Shown here piece after piece: positions 44,978 through 53,955 of a stretch of 64,000 bases of DNA. Source of the DNA: Limnohabitans sp. JirII-31 (lineage in GTDB: Bacteria; Pseudomonadota; Gammaproteobacteria; Burkholderiales; Burkholderiaceae_C). Below the pieces are notes generated by a model, which did not search any database, was not told the origin of the DNA, and saw nothing but the letters and a program-made list of their open reading frames with translations. A program made the position numbers and the translations under genes. The number at the start of each line of letters is the position of its first letter. The first letter of the stretch is position 1. The stretch is from positions 80,342 to 144,341 of the forward strand of contig NZ_NESA01000009.1 of NCBI RefSeq assembly GCF_002778315.1, given 5' to 3'.

Positions 44978-46687
44978 ATGCTCCTCGTCAAACAAGAACT
45001 GCTGGCCGCTTTGAGCCAAGCCCTCGACGCCTTGTTGCCCGGCTCCGGCAACAAGGCCGCTTTTGAATCGCCCAAAGTGGCGGCCCATGGCGACTTCGCC
45101 ATCACCGCGGCCATGCAACTGGCCAAACCGCTCAAGCTCAACCCCCGTCAGTTGGGAGATCAACTGCGTGAGGCCTTGTTGGCCGCGCCCGCTTACCAGC
45201 AATGGGTGCAAGACATTGAGATTGCCGGCCCTGGCTTCATCAACATCCGCCTCAAGCCCGCCGCCAAGCAGCAGGTGGTGCGTGAGGTCTTGGCGGCCCA
45301 AGACTGTTTTGGCTTTCAGTCCGACAACGGCCAGCGCGTGCTGGTGGAATTCGTTTCGGCCAACCCCACCGGTCCCTTGCATGTGGGCCATGGCCGACAA
45401 GCGGCCTTGGGAGACGCGATTTGTAATTTGTTCGCCACCCAAGGCTTCAAGGTGTACCGCGAGTTCTATTACAACGACGCAGGTGTGCAAATCAATACCT
45501 TGGCCACCAGCACCCAGCTGCGTGCGCAGGGCTTCAAGCCCGGGGACGCGCAGTGGCCCAGCGGCGAGAACGCCCCTGCTTACAACGGTGACTACATTGC
45601 CGACATCGCGGCTGACTTTTTGGCCAAGAAGACGGTCAAGTCCGATGACCGCGAATTCACGGGCAGCGGTGATGTGAACGACCTCGAGGGCATGCGCCAA
45701 TTTGCCGTGGCCTATTTGCGCCACGAGCAAGACCTGGACTTGAAGGCCTTTGAAGTTAAGTTCGACAACTACTACCTGGAAAGCAGCCTCTACACCAGTG
45801 GCCGCGTGGACAACGCGGTGCAAAAACTGCAAGCCGCTGGCAAAACCTACGAGCAAGACGGCGCGCTGTGGCTCAAGAGCACCGACTACGGCGACGACAA
45901 AGACCGTGTGATGCGCAAGACCGACGGCAGCTACACCTACTTTGTGCCCGATGTGGCCTACCACTTGGCCAAGTGGGAGCGCGGTTTCACCAAGGTGGTC
46001 AACATCCAAGGCACCGACCACCACGGCACCATTGCCCGCGTGCGTGCGGGCTTGCAAGCTGCTTCGTCGGTGGATGGCCTGGGCATTCCCGAGGGCTACC
46101 CCGACTACGTGTTGCACACCATGGTGCGCGTGATGCGTGGCGGTGAAGAGGTGAAAATTTCCAAGCGCGCTGGCAGCTATGTGACGCTGCGCGACTTGAT
46201 CGAGTGGACCAGCAAAGACGCTGTGCGGTTCTTCTTGCTCTCGCGCAAGCCCGACACCGAGTACACCTTTGACGTGGACTTGGCCGTGACCAAAAACAAC
46301 GACAACCCGGTGTACTACGTGCAGTACGCCCACGCGCGCATCTGCTCGGTGCTGCGCACCTGGGCCGACAAAGATGGCGGCGAGGTGGCCAATTTGAAAG
46401 ACGTGGACTTGTCCGCATTGGACAGCCCGCAAGCCCAAGCCCTGATGTTGCTGCTGGCCAAGTACCCCGACATGCTGAGCGCCGCTGCGCACGACTTTGC
46501 GCCGCATGATGTGACCTTCTACCTGCGCGATCTGGCCGCCAGCTACCACAGCTACTACGACGCCGAGCGCATTTTGGTGGACGACGAGGCGGTTAAAAAA
46601 GCACGCTTGGCGCTGGTCGCCGCCACCGCGCAGGTGCTGCACAATGGCTTGAAGGTGTTGGGTGTGTCTGCACCCAGCAGCATGTAA
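44978..46687 (+). CDS. argS: arginyl-tRNA synthetase
   Basis: ArgS charges tRNA-Arg. The 569-residue protein has the N-terminal Add1 domain (1 to about 110), the HIGH-like motif [32 protein letters not shown], the ISKRAG region replacing KMSKS, and the C-terminal anticodon-binding domain ending APSSM. No Shine-Dalgarno is visible and the start fits the leaderless pattern. The order argS-SPOR-dsbA is typical of Burkholderiales. Confidence 0.97.
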   Translation: MLLVKQELLAALSQALDALLPGSGNKAAFESPKVAAHGDFAITAAMQLAKPLKLNPRQLGDQLREALLAAPAYQQWVQDIEIAGPGFINIRLKPAAKQQVVREVLAAQDCFGFQSDNGQRVLVEFVSANPTGPLHVGHGRQAALGDAICNLFATQGFKVYREFYYNDAGVQINTLATSTQLRAQGFKPGDAQWPSGENAPAYNGDYIADIAADFLAKKTVKSDDREFTGSGDVNDLEGMRQFAVAYLRHEQDLDLKAFEVKFDNYYLESSLYTSGRVDNAVQKLQAAGKTYEQDGALWLKSTDYGDDKDRVMRKTDGSYTYFVPDVAYHLAKWERGFTKVVNIQGTDHHGTIARVRAGLQAASSVDGLGIPEGYPDYVLHTMVRVMRGGEEVKISKRAGSYVTLRDLIEWTSKDAVRFFLLSRKPDTEYTFDVDLAVTKNNDNPVYYVQYAHARICSVLRTWADKDGGEVANLKDVDLSALDSPQAQALMLLLAKYPDMLSAAAHDFAPHDVTFYLRDLAASYHSYYDAERILVDDEAVKKARLALVAATAQVLHNGLKVLGVSAPSSM

Positions 46688-46720
46688 ATCGGCTGCATGA
46701 GTTCGGAGATGACAAACATG

Positions 46721-47392
46721 AAACAGCAACGCGGCGGAACCCTGGTGGGCTTCATCATCGGTTTGGTGGTGGGCTTGGCCGTGGCCCTGGGGGTGGCGGT
46801 GTACGTCACCAAGGTGCCGATTCCGTTCATGAACAAAGGCCAAAACCGCAGCGCCGACCAAGACGCTGCGGAAGAGAAGAAGAACAAAGACTGGGACCCC
46901 AACGCCCCGCTGTATGGCAAGAACCCGGCCAAGCCTGCCGACAAAGGCGATGGTGTGGATGCCAAGCCCGAGGCTTCTGTGCCTGCGCCGACATCTGCCC
47001 CCAACAAGCCCGATGTTGCCACCAAGGTCGACCCCAAGAGTGCTGACCCGCTGGGTGACTTGGCCAAGGCCAAGACTGCAGATGCCAAGCCCGTTGAAGC
47101 AAAGCCCGGCGAGAGAAAAACCGCAGAATTCAAACCCGCCGTGGTGGGTGGGGACCCCTTTATTTACTTTGTGCAAGCGGGCGCATTTCGCACCAACGAG
47201 GAAGCTGACGCACAGCGTGCCAAGCTGGGCTTGCTGGGACTCGACGCCAAAGTGAGCGAACGCGACCAGGGCGGGCGCACCGTCTACCGTGTGCGCGTGG
47301 GCCCGATGGACACCAAGGCCGACGCCGAGCGTGTGCGCAACAAGCTGGAAGCTGCACATTTGGATTCCGCGATGGTGCGGGTACAACGTTGA
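46721..47392 (+). CDS. SPOR-domain cell division/envelope protein
   Basis: A roughly 223-residue single-pass protein: a short cytoplasmic MKQQRGG, a membrane helix (TLVGFIIGLVVGLAVALGVAVY), a long Lys/Pro/Ala/Asp-rich periplasmic linker, and a C-terminal SPOR domain (IYFVQAGAFRTNEEADAQRA, VYRVRVGPMDTKADAERVR). SPOR domains bind denuded glycan strands at the septum, so it is FtsN/DedD-like. The start is uncertain: ATGs at 46697, 46709 and 46721 are in frame. I take the last, which gives the usual N-terminus with GGAG upstream. Confidence 0.85.
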   Translation, partial: KQQRGGTLVGFIIGLVVGLAVALGVAVYVTKVPIPFMNKGQNRSADQDAAEEKKNKDWDPNAPLYGKNPAKPADKGDGVDAKPEASVPAPTSAPNKPDVATKVDPKSADPLGDLAKAKTADAKPVEAKPGERKTAEFKPAVVGGDPFIYFVQAGAFRTNEEADAQRAKLGLLGLDAKVSERDQGGRTVYRVRVGPMDTKADAERVRNKLEAAHLDSAMVRVQR

Positions 47393-47412
47393 TTTTTTGA
47401 TCTGAGGTACGT

Positions 47413-48057
47413 ATGAAACGTCGTGATTTTTCTTTGGCTGCGTTGACCGCGGCTTCTTCTGGCTTGCCGTTTGTGGCCCATGCCCAGGGTAAAAAGCCTG
47501 AAGAGGGCATCGAGTACTTGACCTTGGACAAGCGCGTGCCCACCGAGGCAGGCGAAGGCAAGATCGAAGTGATCGAGTTCTTTTGGTACAGCTGCCCCCA
47601 CTGCAACGCGTTTGAACCGCGCTTTGCATCGTGGCTCAAAGCGGTGCCTAAAGACGTGGTGGTCAAGCGCGTGCCTGTGCGCTTTCGCGACGACTTTGAA
47701 GCTCAGCAACGGGCCTTCTATGTGTTTGAAGCCTTGAACATGGTCGATGCCATGCATGGCAAGCTCTTCCATGCCATCCACACCGAGCGTCAAAACCTCA
47801 CCACCGCAGCGGCACTGTCGGCCTGGGCTGACAAGAACGGCATTCCTGCGGCCAAGTTCACCGAGACCTTCAACAGCTTTGGCGTGGCCACCAAAGCCCG
47901 CCGTGCCACGCAGTTGCAAGAAGCCTTCAAAGTACAAGGTGTGCCAGCCTTGGGCATTGCGGGACGCTTCTACACCGATGGCTCCTTGACCGGCACGATG
48001 GAGCGTGCGTTGCAGGTCACCGAGTACCTGATCGCTGAAGCACGCCGCAGCCGCTGA
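47413..48057 (+). CDS. dsbA: thiol:disulfide interchange protein DsbA
   Basis: DsbA oxidises cysteines of newly exported proteins in the periplasm. The 214-residue precursor has an export signal ending VAHAQG, the active site YSCPHCNAF, and the cis-proline loop VQGVPALGI. The signal begins MKRRDFSLAAL, which resembles a twin-arginine (Tat) signal rather than the SRP-type signal of E. coli DsbA. GAGG lies 7 bp before the ATG. Confidence 0.93.
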   Translation: MKRRDFSLAALTAASSGLPFVAHAQGKKPEEGIEYLTLDKRVPTEAGEGKIEVIEFFWYSCPHCNAFEPRFASWLKAVPKDVVVKRVPVRFRDDFEAQQRAFYVFEALNMVDAMHGKLFHAIHTERQNLTTAAALSAWADKNGIPAAKFTETFNSFGVATKARRATQLQEAFKVQGVPALGIAGRFYTDGSLTGTMERALQVTEYLIAEARRSR

Positions 48058-48123
48058 ACGGCATCAAGGCCGGGTGTTGTGGGTGGTTAGAATCCCACGT
48101 TAAATAACAGCAATATTCGTGCC

Positions 48124-48678
48124 TTGACTTCATTCGCTTCTTTTTCGTTGGTTTTGCTCTTGGCCGTCTTGCCGGCGGCAGCGCACGCGGAAAAAGCCGA
48201 CAAAGACAAACCGCTCAACATCGAGGCTGACAGCCTGGTGCACGACGAGCTCAAGCAAATCAGCGTTTTCAAAGGCCGTGCGGTCTTGACCAAGGGCACC
48301 ATGGTCATGCGCGGTGAGCGCATTGAGATTCGTCAGGATGCGGATGGTTACCAATTTGGCCTGATCTTGCCCGAGCCCAACAAGCGCGCTTTTTTCCGTC
48401 AAAAGCGTGAAGGCCTGGATGAGTACATGGAAGGCGAAGGCCTGCGCATTGACTACGACGGGCGTGCTGACCAAGTCATCATGAGCGACCAAGCCGAAGT
48501 GCGCCGCTACCGTGGCGCTGTGCTGGCCGACCAAATGACGGGCAAGCGCATCGTCTACAACAACCTCACGGACGTGTTCACCATCGACGGCCAAAAGGCC
48601 GGTGAGACGGGTAAGTCCACCGGAGGTCGGGTCCGTGCCACCTTGGCGCCGCGCAGCACAACGACGGACAACAAGTGA
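48124..48678 (+). CDS. lptA: LPS transport periplasmic protein LptA
   Basis: LptA forms the periplasmic bridge carrying lipopolysaccharide from the inner to the outer membrane. A signal sequence ([20 protein letters not shown]) precedes the OstA-like fold ([52 protein letters not shown]). The only in-frame start is TTG at 48124, with no Shine-Dalgarno; AATATT lies 6 nt upstream, so it may be leaderless. It overlaps lptB by 4 bp (GTGA). lptC, usually next to lptA, is not here; dsbA is upstream instead. Confidence 0.9.
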   Translation: MTSFASFSLVLLLAVLPAAAHAEKADKDKPLNIEADSLVHDELKQISVFKGRAVLTKGTMVMRGERIEIRQDADGYQFGLILPEPNKRAFFRQKREGLDEYMEGEGLRIDYDGRADQVIMSDQAEVRRYRGAVLADQMTGKRIVYNNLTDVFTIDGQKAGETGKSTGGRVRATLAPRSTTTDNK

Positions 48679-49457
48679 CCGAGACACTTTCCACCACGCC
48701 CTCTGCGGATACCTCGGTGAGTTGCCTGGAGGCCTTGCATTTGCAAAAAGCCTACGGCAGCCGCAAGGTGGTGCACGATGTGTCCATCTCCGTGAAAAAA
48801 GGCGAAGTGGTGGGCTTGTTGGGCCCCAATGGCGCGGGCAAAACGACCTCGTTTTACATGATCGTGGGCCTGGTGCGGGCCGATGCGGGAAGCATCACCA
48901 TCGACGGCCAGCCCATCACCCATTTGCCGATTCACAGTCGTTCGCGTTTGGGCTTGAGCTATTTGCCGCAAGAGGCCTCGATTTTTCGCAAGCTCAATGT
49001 GCAAGACAACGTGCGCGCGGTGCTGGAGTTGCAACGCGATGACCACGGTGCCCCGCTGACCGAGGGTGAGATCGACCGTCGCCTGACCGCCTTGCTGCAA
49101 GAGTTGCGAGTCGAGCATTTGCGCATGTCGCCCTCCGTGGCCTTGTCGGGGGGCGAGCGCCGTCGGGTGGAAATTGCCCGTGCCTTGGCCACTCAGCCGC
49201 GTTTTATCTTGCTCGATGAGCCATTTGCCGGCATCGATCCGATTGCCGTGATTGAAATTCAACGCATCATTGGTTTTTTGAAAGCACGTGGCATGGGGGT
49301 GTTGATCACCGACCACAACGTGCGCGAGACGCTGGGCATTTGCGACCACGCCTGCATCATCAGCGAAGGCCGTGTGCTGGCCCAAGGCACGCCCACCGAG
49401 ATTGTCGAGAACGCCGATGTGCGTCGCGTCTATCTTGGCGAACACTTCCGCATGTAG
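48675..49457 (+). CDS. lptB: LPS export ABC transporter ATPase LptB
   Basis: LptB powers extraction of lipopolysaccharide from the inner membrane with LptFG and LptC. The Walker A ([20 protein letters not shown]), the family-specific [20 protein letters not shown], the signature [17 protein letters not shown] and Walker [16 protein letters not shown] are intact. Translation starts at GTG overlapping the lptA stop. The 260-residue length includes an N-terminal extension of about 18 residues before [13 protein letters not shown]. rpoN follows 22 bp downstream, the classic order. Confidence 0.96.
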   Translation: MTETLSTTPSADTSVSCLEALHLQKAYGSRKVVHDVSISVKKGEVVGLLGPNGAGKTTSFYMIVGLVRADAGSITIDGQPITHLPIHSRSRLGLSYLPQEASIFRKLNVQDNVRAVLELQRDDHGAPLTEGEIDRRLTALLQELRVEHLRMSPSVALSGGERRRVEIARALATQPRFILLDEPFAGIDPIAVIEIQRIIGFLKARGMGVLITDHNVRETLGICDHACIISEGRVLAQGTPTEIVENADVRRVYLGEHFRM

Positions 49458-49479
49458 CCATGGCCCTCGCACCTACCCT

Positions 49480-51042
49480 ATGAAGCAAGGCCTCTCCCTA
49501 CGCGTCTCCCAGCATCTGGCCCTGACGCCGCAGCTGCAGCAGTCGATCCGTCTGTTGCAGCTGTCCACGCTGGAGCTGAGCCAAGAGATTGAGCAGATGC
49601 TCGACGAGAACCCGTTTCTCGACAAAGAATTTGAAGAAGCCCCACGCGAAGAATTTGGCGTGGCCCAGGCCGACACGCCCGCACATGCGGACGATGCAGA
49701 GCCAGCGCGCGAGATGGCCGCGATGGACAACACCGTGTCTGAAATTTCGGTCGACAACACCGCCAGCGACACCGAACCCAGCGTGGACGGCGTGGCTGAG
49801 AGCTGGGAGGGGGACGGCAGCGTGGAGTTCTCCGCCGATGACTCCGAATGGGGCGGCGACGCCCCCGCGCACAACAACACCGGCGGCGACGATGCGGCAG
49901 ATGCCACCGAGTTGGCCCGCAGTCAAGAATCGTTGACCGCGCATTTGCATCGCCAGGCCTTGTCCTTGCGCCTGAGCGAGACCGACCGCTCGGCCCTGCG
50001 TTACCTGATTGAAAACCTCAACGACGATGGCTACCTGGAAGACTCGCTGCGCAGCCTGGCCGAGGGCTTGGCTGCAGACGACGAAGAGCAGTTGGAAGAG
50101 TTGGAACATCGCTTTCAAGTGGCCTTGCACTTGCTGCAAAGCCTGGAGCCCGTGGGCGTGGGCGCGCGCGATTTGGCCGAGTGCCTGTGCTTGCAGCTCA
50201 GAGCCTTGAAGCCCCAGGGCGAAGAAGCGCAAACCGTGTGCGATGTTGCTCTGCGCATGTGCCAGCAGCCGCTGGAGCTGCTCGCCAAGCGCGACATCAA
50301 GCGTTTGATGGTGGCCTTGGGTGACAGCGAGGCGCACATCAAAGCGGCCATTCCGCTGATTGCCCGGCTCGAACCCAAACCGGGCCGACGTTTTGCCGAC
50401 GTGGAACGCCATGTGGTGGTGCCCGATGTGTTGGTGACGCGCATTGGCAAATCGGTCACGCCCAAGTTTCGCGTCATGCTCAACCCCGATGTGATGCCAC
50501 GTCTGCGGGTGCACGACATTTATGCCAACGCCTTGAAGGGCGGCAAGGGCGAGGCGCACCAGGGCTTGCAGCAACGCCTGCAAGAGGCGCGCTGGTTCAT
50601 CAAAAACATCCAGCAGCGCTTTGACACCATCTTGCGGGTGAGCAACGCCATTGCCGAGCGACAGAAAAACTTCTTCATCCACGGCGAACTCGCCATGCGC
50701 CCGATGGTGTTGCGCGAAATCGCCGAAGAGCTGGGGCTGCACGAGTCCACCATCAGCCGCGTTACCACCAACAAGTACATGAGCACACCGTTTGGCACCT
50801 TTGAGCTGAAATACTTTTTTGGCTCTGGACTCGAAACAGACAGCGGCAACAACGCGTCCAGCACGGCAGTGCGTGCCCTGATCAAACAATTTGTCGCCAG
50901 CGAAAACCCCAAAAAACCCTTGTCAGACAACCAGCTGTCTGAGATGCTCAAAGAGCAAGGCATTGAGTGCGCACGTCGCACCGTGGCCAAGTACCGCGAG
51001 GCGCTGCGGATTGCGCCGACCACGTTGCGCAAAGCGCTGTAA
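49480..51042 (+). CDS. rpoN: RNA polymerase sigma-54 factor
   Basis: Sigma-54 directs transcription from -24/-12 promoters under activators of the NtrC type. Region I is Gln/Leu-rich (MKQGLSLRVSQHLALTPQLQ, then LLQLSTLELSQEIEQML), region II is a long acidic linker (about 45-140), and region III ends with the RpoN box ARRTVAKYREALRI. At 520 residues it is normal for betaproteobacteria. I start at the ATG at 49480; the longer open frame lies inside lptB. Confidence 0.97.
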   Translation: MKQGLSLRVSQHLALTPQLQQSIRLLQLSTLELSQEIEQMLDENPFLDKEFEEAPREEFGVAQADTPAHADDAEPAREMAAMDNTVSEISVDNTASDTEPSVDGVAESWEGDGSVEFSADDSEWGGDAPAHNNTGGDDAADATELARSQESLTAHLHRQALSLRLSETDRSALRYLIENLNDDGYLEDSLRSLAEGLAADDEEQLEELEHRFQVALHLLQSLEPVGVGARDLAECLCLQLRALKPQGEEAQTVCDVALRMCQQPLELLAKRDIKRLMVALGDSEAHIKAAIPLIARLEPKPGRRFADVERHVVVPDVLVTRIGKSVTPKFRVMLNPDVMPRLRVHDIYANALKGGKGEAHQGLQQRLQEARWFIKNIQQRFDTILRVSNAIAERQKNFFIHGELAMRPMVLREIAEELGLHESTISRVTTNKYMSTPFGTFELKYFFGSGLETDSGNNASSTAVRALIKQFVASENPKKPLSDNQLSEMLKEQGIECARRTVAKYREALRIAPTTLRKAL

Positions 51043-51101
51043 ACACTAGCTCGGCTGACCGGTCAGGCTTGTGCTGGCGGATTGGCTTTGAACGGATCAC
51101 C

Positions 51102-52475
51102 ATGAATCAACTCCATCTCTTTTTACCGTGCGCCGCAGGCGTTGAAACTTACCTGGCCACCGAGGTGCAACGCATCACCGGCATCGGGGCAGACGACTTG
51201 CGTGCTTTTCGCGCCGGCGTGATGGTGCGCGGCTCGTGGCGTGACGCCATGCTGCTCAACCTGCACAGCCGTTTGGCCCAGCGGGTGTTGGTGGAGCTGT
51301 CGTACACCCAATACCGCTCGGAACAAGACTTGTACAACGCGGCCTCCAGCGTGGCGTGGGAGCTGTGGTTCACGCCCAAACAGAGCTTCAAGATCGAAAT
51401 CACCGCGCAGCACAGCCCCCTCAAGAGCCTGAACTTTGCCGCGCTCAAAATCAAAGACGCGGTGGCCGACCGCTTCCGCAACAAAAGCGGTGTCCGCCCC
51501 GATGTGGACACCCGTTGGCCCGATTCACGCATCTACGCCCACCTGACCACCGACGAGCTCACCCTCTACATCGACACCTCGGGCGAGCCCTTGTTCAAAC
51601 GCGGCTGGCGCGCCGACAAAGGCGACGCACCTTTGAAAGAAACCTTGGCCGCAGCCATGTTGGCGGCCAGTGGCTGGAGCCAGGGCGATGGCACACCCGC
51701 CAACCCCGACGGCTGGTGCGCGCAGGGCGTGCCTTTGTATGACCCGTGCTGCGGCAGCGGCACCATCGCCATCGAGGCGGCGCAAATTGCGTGCAACATT
51801 GCGCCGGGCTCGATGCGTCGCTTTGGTTTTGAAAAGCTGGTACCGTTTCAGCCACACGTCTGGCAAGGCCTGTTGGAAAACGCGCGAGGCCAGCAGTGCG
51901 CACCGCGTGCGCCCGTGTTTGGCAGCGACGTGGCGTTTCGCATGGTTGACTTTGCACAGCGCAATGCCGAGCGTGCCGGTGTGGCCCATGCGGTGGAGTT
52001 GCGCGGTGGCGATGCGCTGCAACGCATGCCGCCCTCTGACCTGCCCGGCGTGATGTTGGTCAACCCACCGTACGGCGAACGCATTGAGGCGGCGGGTATT
52101 GCGGGTGCCGCACGTCGTGCCCGTTATGCGCCGCCCACCGAGTACGTGTCGCCCTATGAAGGTGTGATGGACGACGAAGCGCCCGACGGTGCGCGCCTAG
52201 ACACCCCCCGCTTTGGCGCGCGTGAGATCACACAAACCGAAGACGGGGGCGATTTTTTCAGCCAGCTTGCCAGCCATTGGAAAAAGAACTACCCCGGTTG
52301 GACCGCCTGGATGTTGACCCCCGACCTCAAATTGCCTGGGCGCATGCGCTTCAAAGAATCGCGCCGCGTGCCCATGTGGAACGGCCCCATCGAGTGCCGC
52401 ATGTTCCGCTTCGATTTGCGCGCCGGCTCCATGCGTACCAAGCCCGTTGAGGGCAGCGAGCCGCCTCAGGCATGA
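51102..52475 (+). CDS. THUMP-domain RNA N2-guanine methyltransferase, RlmL N-terminal-like
   Basis: A 457-residue SAM-dependent RNA methyltransferase with a THUMP RNA-binding domain (about 45-160), motif I DPCCGSGTIAIEAA and the catalytic NPPYGERI. This resembles the N-terminal half of E. coli RlmL, which makes m2G2445 in 23S rRNA; the fused m7G2069 (RlmK) half is absent. Between the motifs lies an insertion (EYVSPYEGVMDDEAPDGARL). The start is the ATG at 51102 (MNQLHLFLPCAAGVE). It overlaps the PIN-domain gene by 4 bp. Confidence 0.88.
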   Translation: MNQLHLFLPCAAGVETYLATEVQRITGIGADDLRAFRAGVMVRGSWRDAMLLNLHSRLAQRVLVELSYTQYRSEQDLYNAASSVAWELWFTPKQSFKIEITAQHSPLKSLNFAALKIKDAVADRFRNKSGVRPDVDTRWPDSRIYAHLTTDELTLYIDTSGEPLFKRGWRADKGDAPLKETLAAAMLAASGWSQGDGTPANPDGWCAQGVPLYDPCCGSGTIAIEAAQIACNIAPGSMRRFGFEKLVPFQPHVWQGLLENARGQQCAPRAPVFGSDVAFRMVDFAQRNAERAGVAHAVELRGGDALQRMPPSDLPGVMLVNPPYGERIEAAGIAGAARRARYAPPTEYVSPYEGVMDDEAPDGARLDTPRFGAREITQTEDGGDFFSQLASHWKKNYPGWTAWMLTPDLKLPGRMRFKESRRVPMWNGPIECRMFRFDLRAGSMRTKPVEGSEPPQA

Positions 52476-52933
52476 GTACGCAGCTGTCTCACGTGATGCC
52501 TCCCGTCACGACGCCTGTGTGTGTGGTGCTCGACACCAACATCGTGCTGGACTTGTGGCTCTACCAAGACCCGGCCACGCCTGCGTTGCAGGCGGCGCTT
52601 GGCGACAAAACGGTGCGTTGGCTGGCCACGCAGGTCATGCGCGATGAGTTGGAGCGCGTGTTGGCCTACACCCACATCGTGGCGCGCATGACCGCCAATG
52701 ACATCACCGCTGAGCACATCTTGAACCGCTTCGACGCGCATGCCCTGCTGATGCCGATTGCGGCCAAGGCGCAGTTTGTCTGCAAAGACCCAGACGACCA
52801 AAAGTTCATTGACCTGGCCGCTGCGCACACCGCGCAACTCATCAGCAAAGACAAGGCAGTGCTGACCATGCGCAACCGCATGGCCCGCTTGGGCGTGGCG
52901 GTGGCGCGCAGCTTTCCGGCGCTGTTGCCGTAA
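52472..52933 (+). CDS. PIN-domain protein, putative ribonuclease
   Basis: A 153-residue PIN-fold protein. The metal-binding acidic residues are visible in VVLDTNIVLDLW, VMRDELERVL, DPDDQKFIDLA and SKDKAVL. It belongs to the group annotated as putative toxin-antitoxin PIN proteins (COG1569-like). No antitoxin gene is next to it; instead it is coupled to the rRNA methyltransferase gene by a 4-bp overlap. A housekeeping RNA-processing role is as likely as a toxin. It ends 12 bp from the convergent pncC. Confidence 0.82.
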   Translation: MSTQLSHVMPPVTTPVCVVLDTNIVLDLWLYQDPATPALQAALGDKTVRWLATQVMRDELERVLAYTHIVARMTANDITAEHILNRFDAHALLMPIAAKAQFVCKDPDDQKFIDLAAAHTAQLISKDKAVLTMRNRMARLGVAVARSFPALLP

Positions 52934-52945
52934 AGCTTGCGTGGG

Positions 52946-53470
52946 TCAGTGTTGACGCAGCCAATGCAGCAAGTTGGACAGGGCGTGTTGCAACGTGGCC
53001 TCGCGCACAGCGGCACGGTCGCCGTTGAAATGCAGACATTCGGTTTTCACCCAGGCGGTCTCGGCACCCAGCGTGGGGCCGGTGTCGCTGGGCAGCGCCC
53101 AAGCAAACCACACGGTGCCCACGGGCTTGTCTTTGGACCCGCCAGTAGGCCCGGCCACACCCGTGACCGCGAGGGACACCTGCGCTTGCGAGTGGCGCAG
53201 TGCACCCAAGGCCATGGCCTGCGCCACCTCTGCGCTGACCGCGCCGTGTTGTGCAATCAAGGCGGGGTCCACCCCCAGCATCTCGTACTTGGCTTCGTTG
53301 GAGTAACTCACAAAGCCGCGCTCCAGCCATTGGCTAGACCCCGATAAGTCGGTGCAGCGCGCGGCGATCATGCCGCCGGTGCAGCTCTCGGCCGTGGCCA
53401 ACATCCAGCCGTGCTGCAGCAGCACGTCGGCGAGTTGTTCGACCAGGTGTGATGTGTTGTCGTGTGCCAT
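52946..53470 (-). CDS. pncC: nicotinamide-nucleotide amidohydrolase (CinA C-terminal domain)
   Basis: PncC deamidates NMN to nicotinate mononucleotide in NAD salvage. The 174-residue protein is the stand-alone CinA C-terminal domain: MLATAESCTGGMIAARCTDL, FVSYSNEAKYEMLGV and GVAGPTGGSKDKPVGTVWFA. The start at 53470 overlaps the pgpA stop by one base; a longer frame reaching 53506 lies inside pgpA. The pgpA-pncC pairing is usual in betaproteobacteria. Confidence 0.93.
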   Translation of the reverse strand: MAHDNTSHLVEQLADVLLQHGWMLATAESCTGGMIAARCTDLSGSSQWLERGFVSYSNEAKYEMLGVDPALIAQHGAVSAEVAQAMALGALRHSQAQVSLAVTGVAGPTGGSKDKPVGTVWFAWALPSDTGPTLGAETAWVKTECLHFNGDRAAVREATLQHALSNLLHWLRQH

Positions 53471-53955
53471 CAAAACCTCCACAAAGCGATCACCAACAGC
53501 GTGCAAAACGCGGCCACCAAGTCGTCAAACAGGATGCCCCATCCACCACGCCAACCAAAGCCTTTGAACAGTTTGTCGGCCCACTTTACAGGGCCGGGTT
53601 TGGCCGCATCGAAATACCGAAACAGCACAAAAGCACCGAACTGACCCCAAAAGGTGGTGGGGGTGACCAGCCACAAAATCAGCCAGAAAGCCACCACCTC
53701 GTCCCACACAATCGCGCCCGGATCGGCCACGCCCATATGACGTGCGCACACCGTGCAAGCCCACCAACCGACCAGCAAAGAAACCGCGATCAACAAGCCC
53801 ATTTCTAGTGGCGTCAACCAAATTTGCAAGATCAAAAAGGCTGCCCAGGCCCACAAGGTGCCCACGGTACCTGGTGCCAAACGGCTCAGGCCTGCGCCAA
53901 AGCCCAGTGCAATCAGGTGGGCGGGATGATCAAGTAAAAAGCGGCGGTTCAGCAT
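53470..53955 (-). CDS. pgpA: phosphatidylglycerophosphatase A
   Basis: PgpA dephosphorylates phosphatidylglycerophosphate to phosphatidylglycerol in the inner membrane. The conserved pieces are present: GFGAGLSRLAPGTVGTLWAW, DPGAIVWDEVVAFW and FRYFDAAKPGPVKWADK followed by ILFDDLVAA. I use the ATG at 53955 (161 residues), giving a 7-bp overlap with the LysR gene; GTG at 53979 is the alternative. thiL, its normal upstream neighbour, is separated by the LysR/tautomerase cassette. Confidence 0.93.
   Translation of the reverse strand: MLNRRFLLDHPAHLIALGFGAGLSRLAPGTVGTLWAWAAFLILQIWLTPLEMGLLIAVSLLVGWWACTVCARHMGVADPGAIVWDEVVAFWLILWLVTPTTFWGQFGAFVLFRYFDAAKPGPVKWADKLFKGFGWRGGWGILFDDLVAAFCTLLVIALWRF

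Noticed and set aside
44936..47629. 897-codon minus-strand frame opposite argS, the SPOR gene and dsbA
   Set aside because: It spans three genes with clear motifs on the other strand and has no domain of its own.
51055..51066. 12-bp palindrome CTGACCGGTCAG between rpoN and the methyltransferase gene
   Set aside because: Perfect, but short, without a T-run or promoter elements and without a second copy noticed; it could be chance in GC-rich DNA.
50967..51101. 45-residue N-terminal extension of the RlmL-type methyltransferase
   Set aside because: It overlaps the end of rpoN in another frame and has no similarity to THUMP methyltransferases; the ATG at 51102 gives the normal N-terminus.
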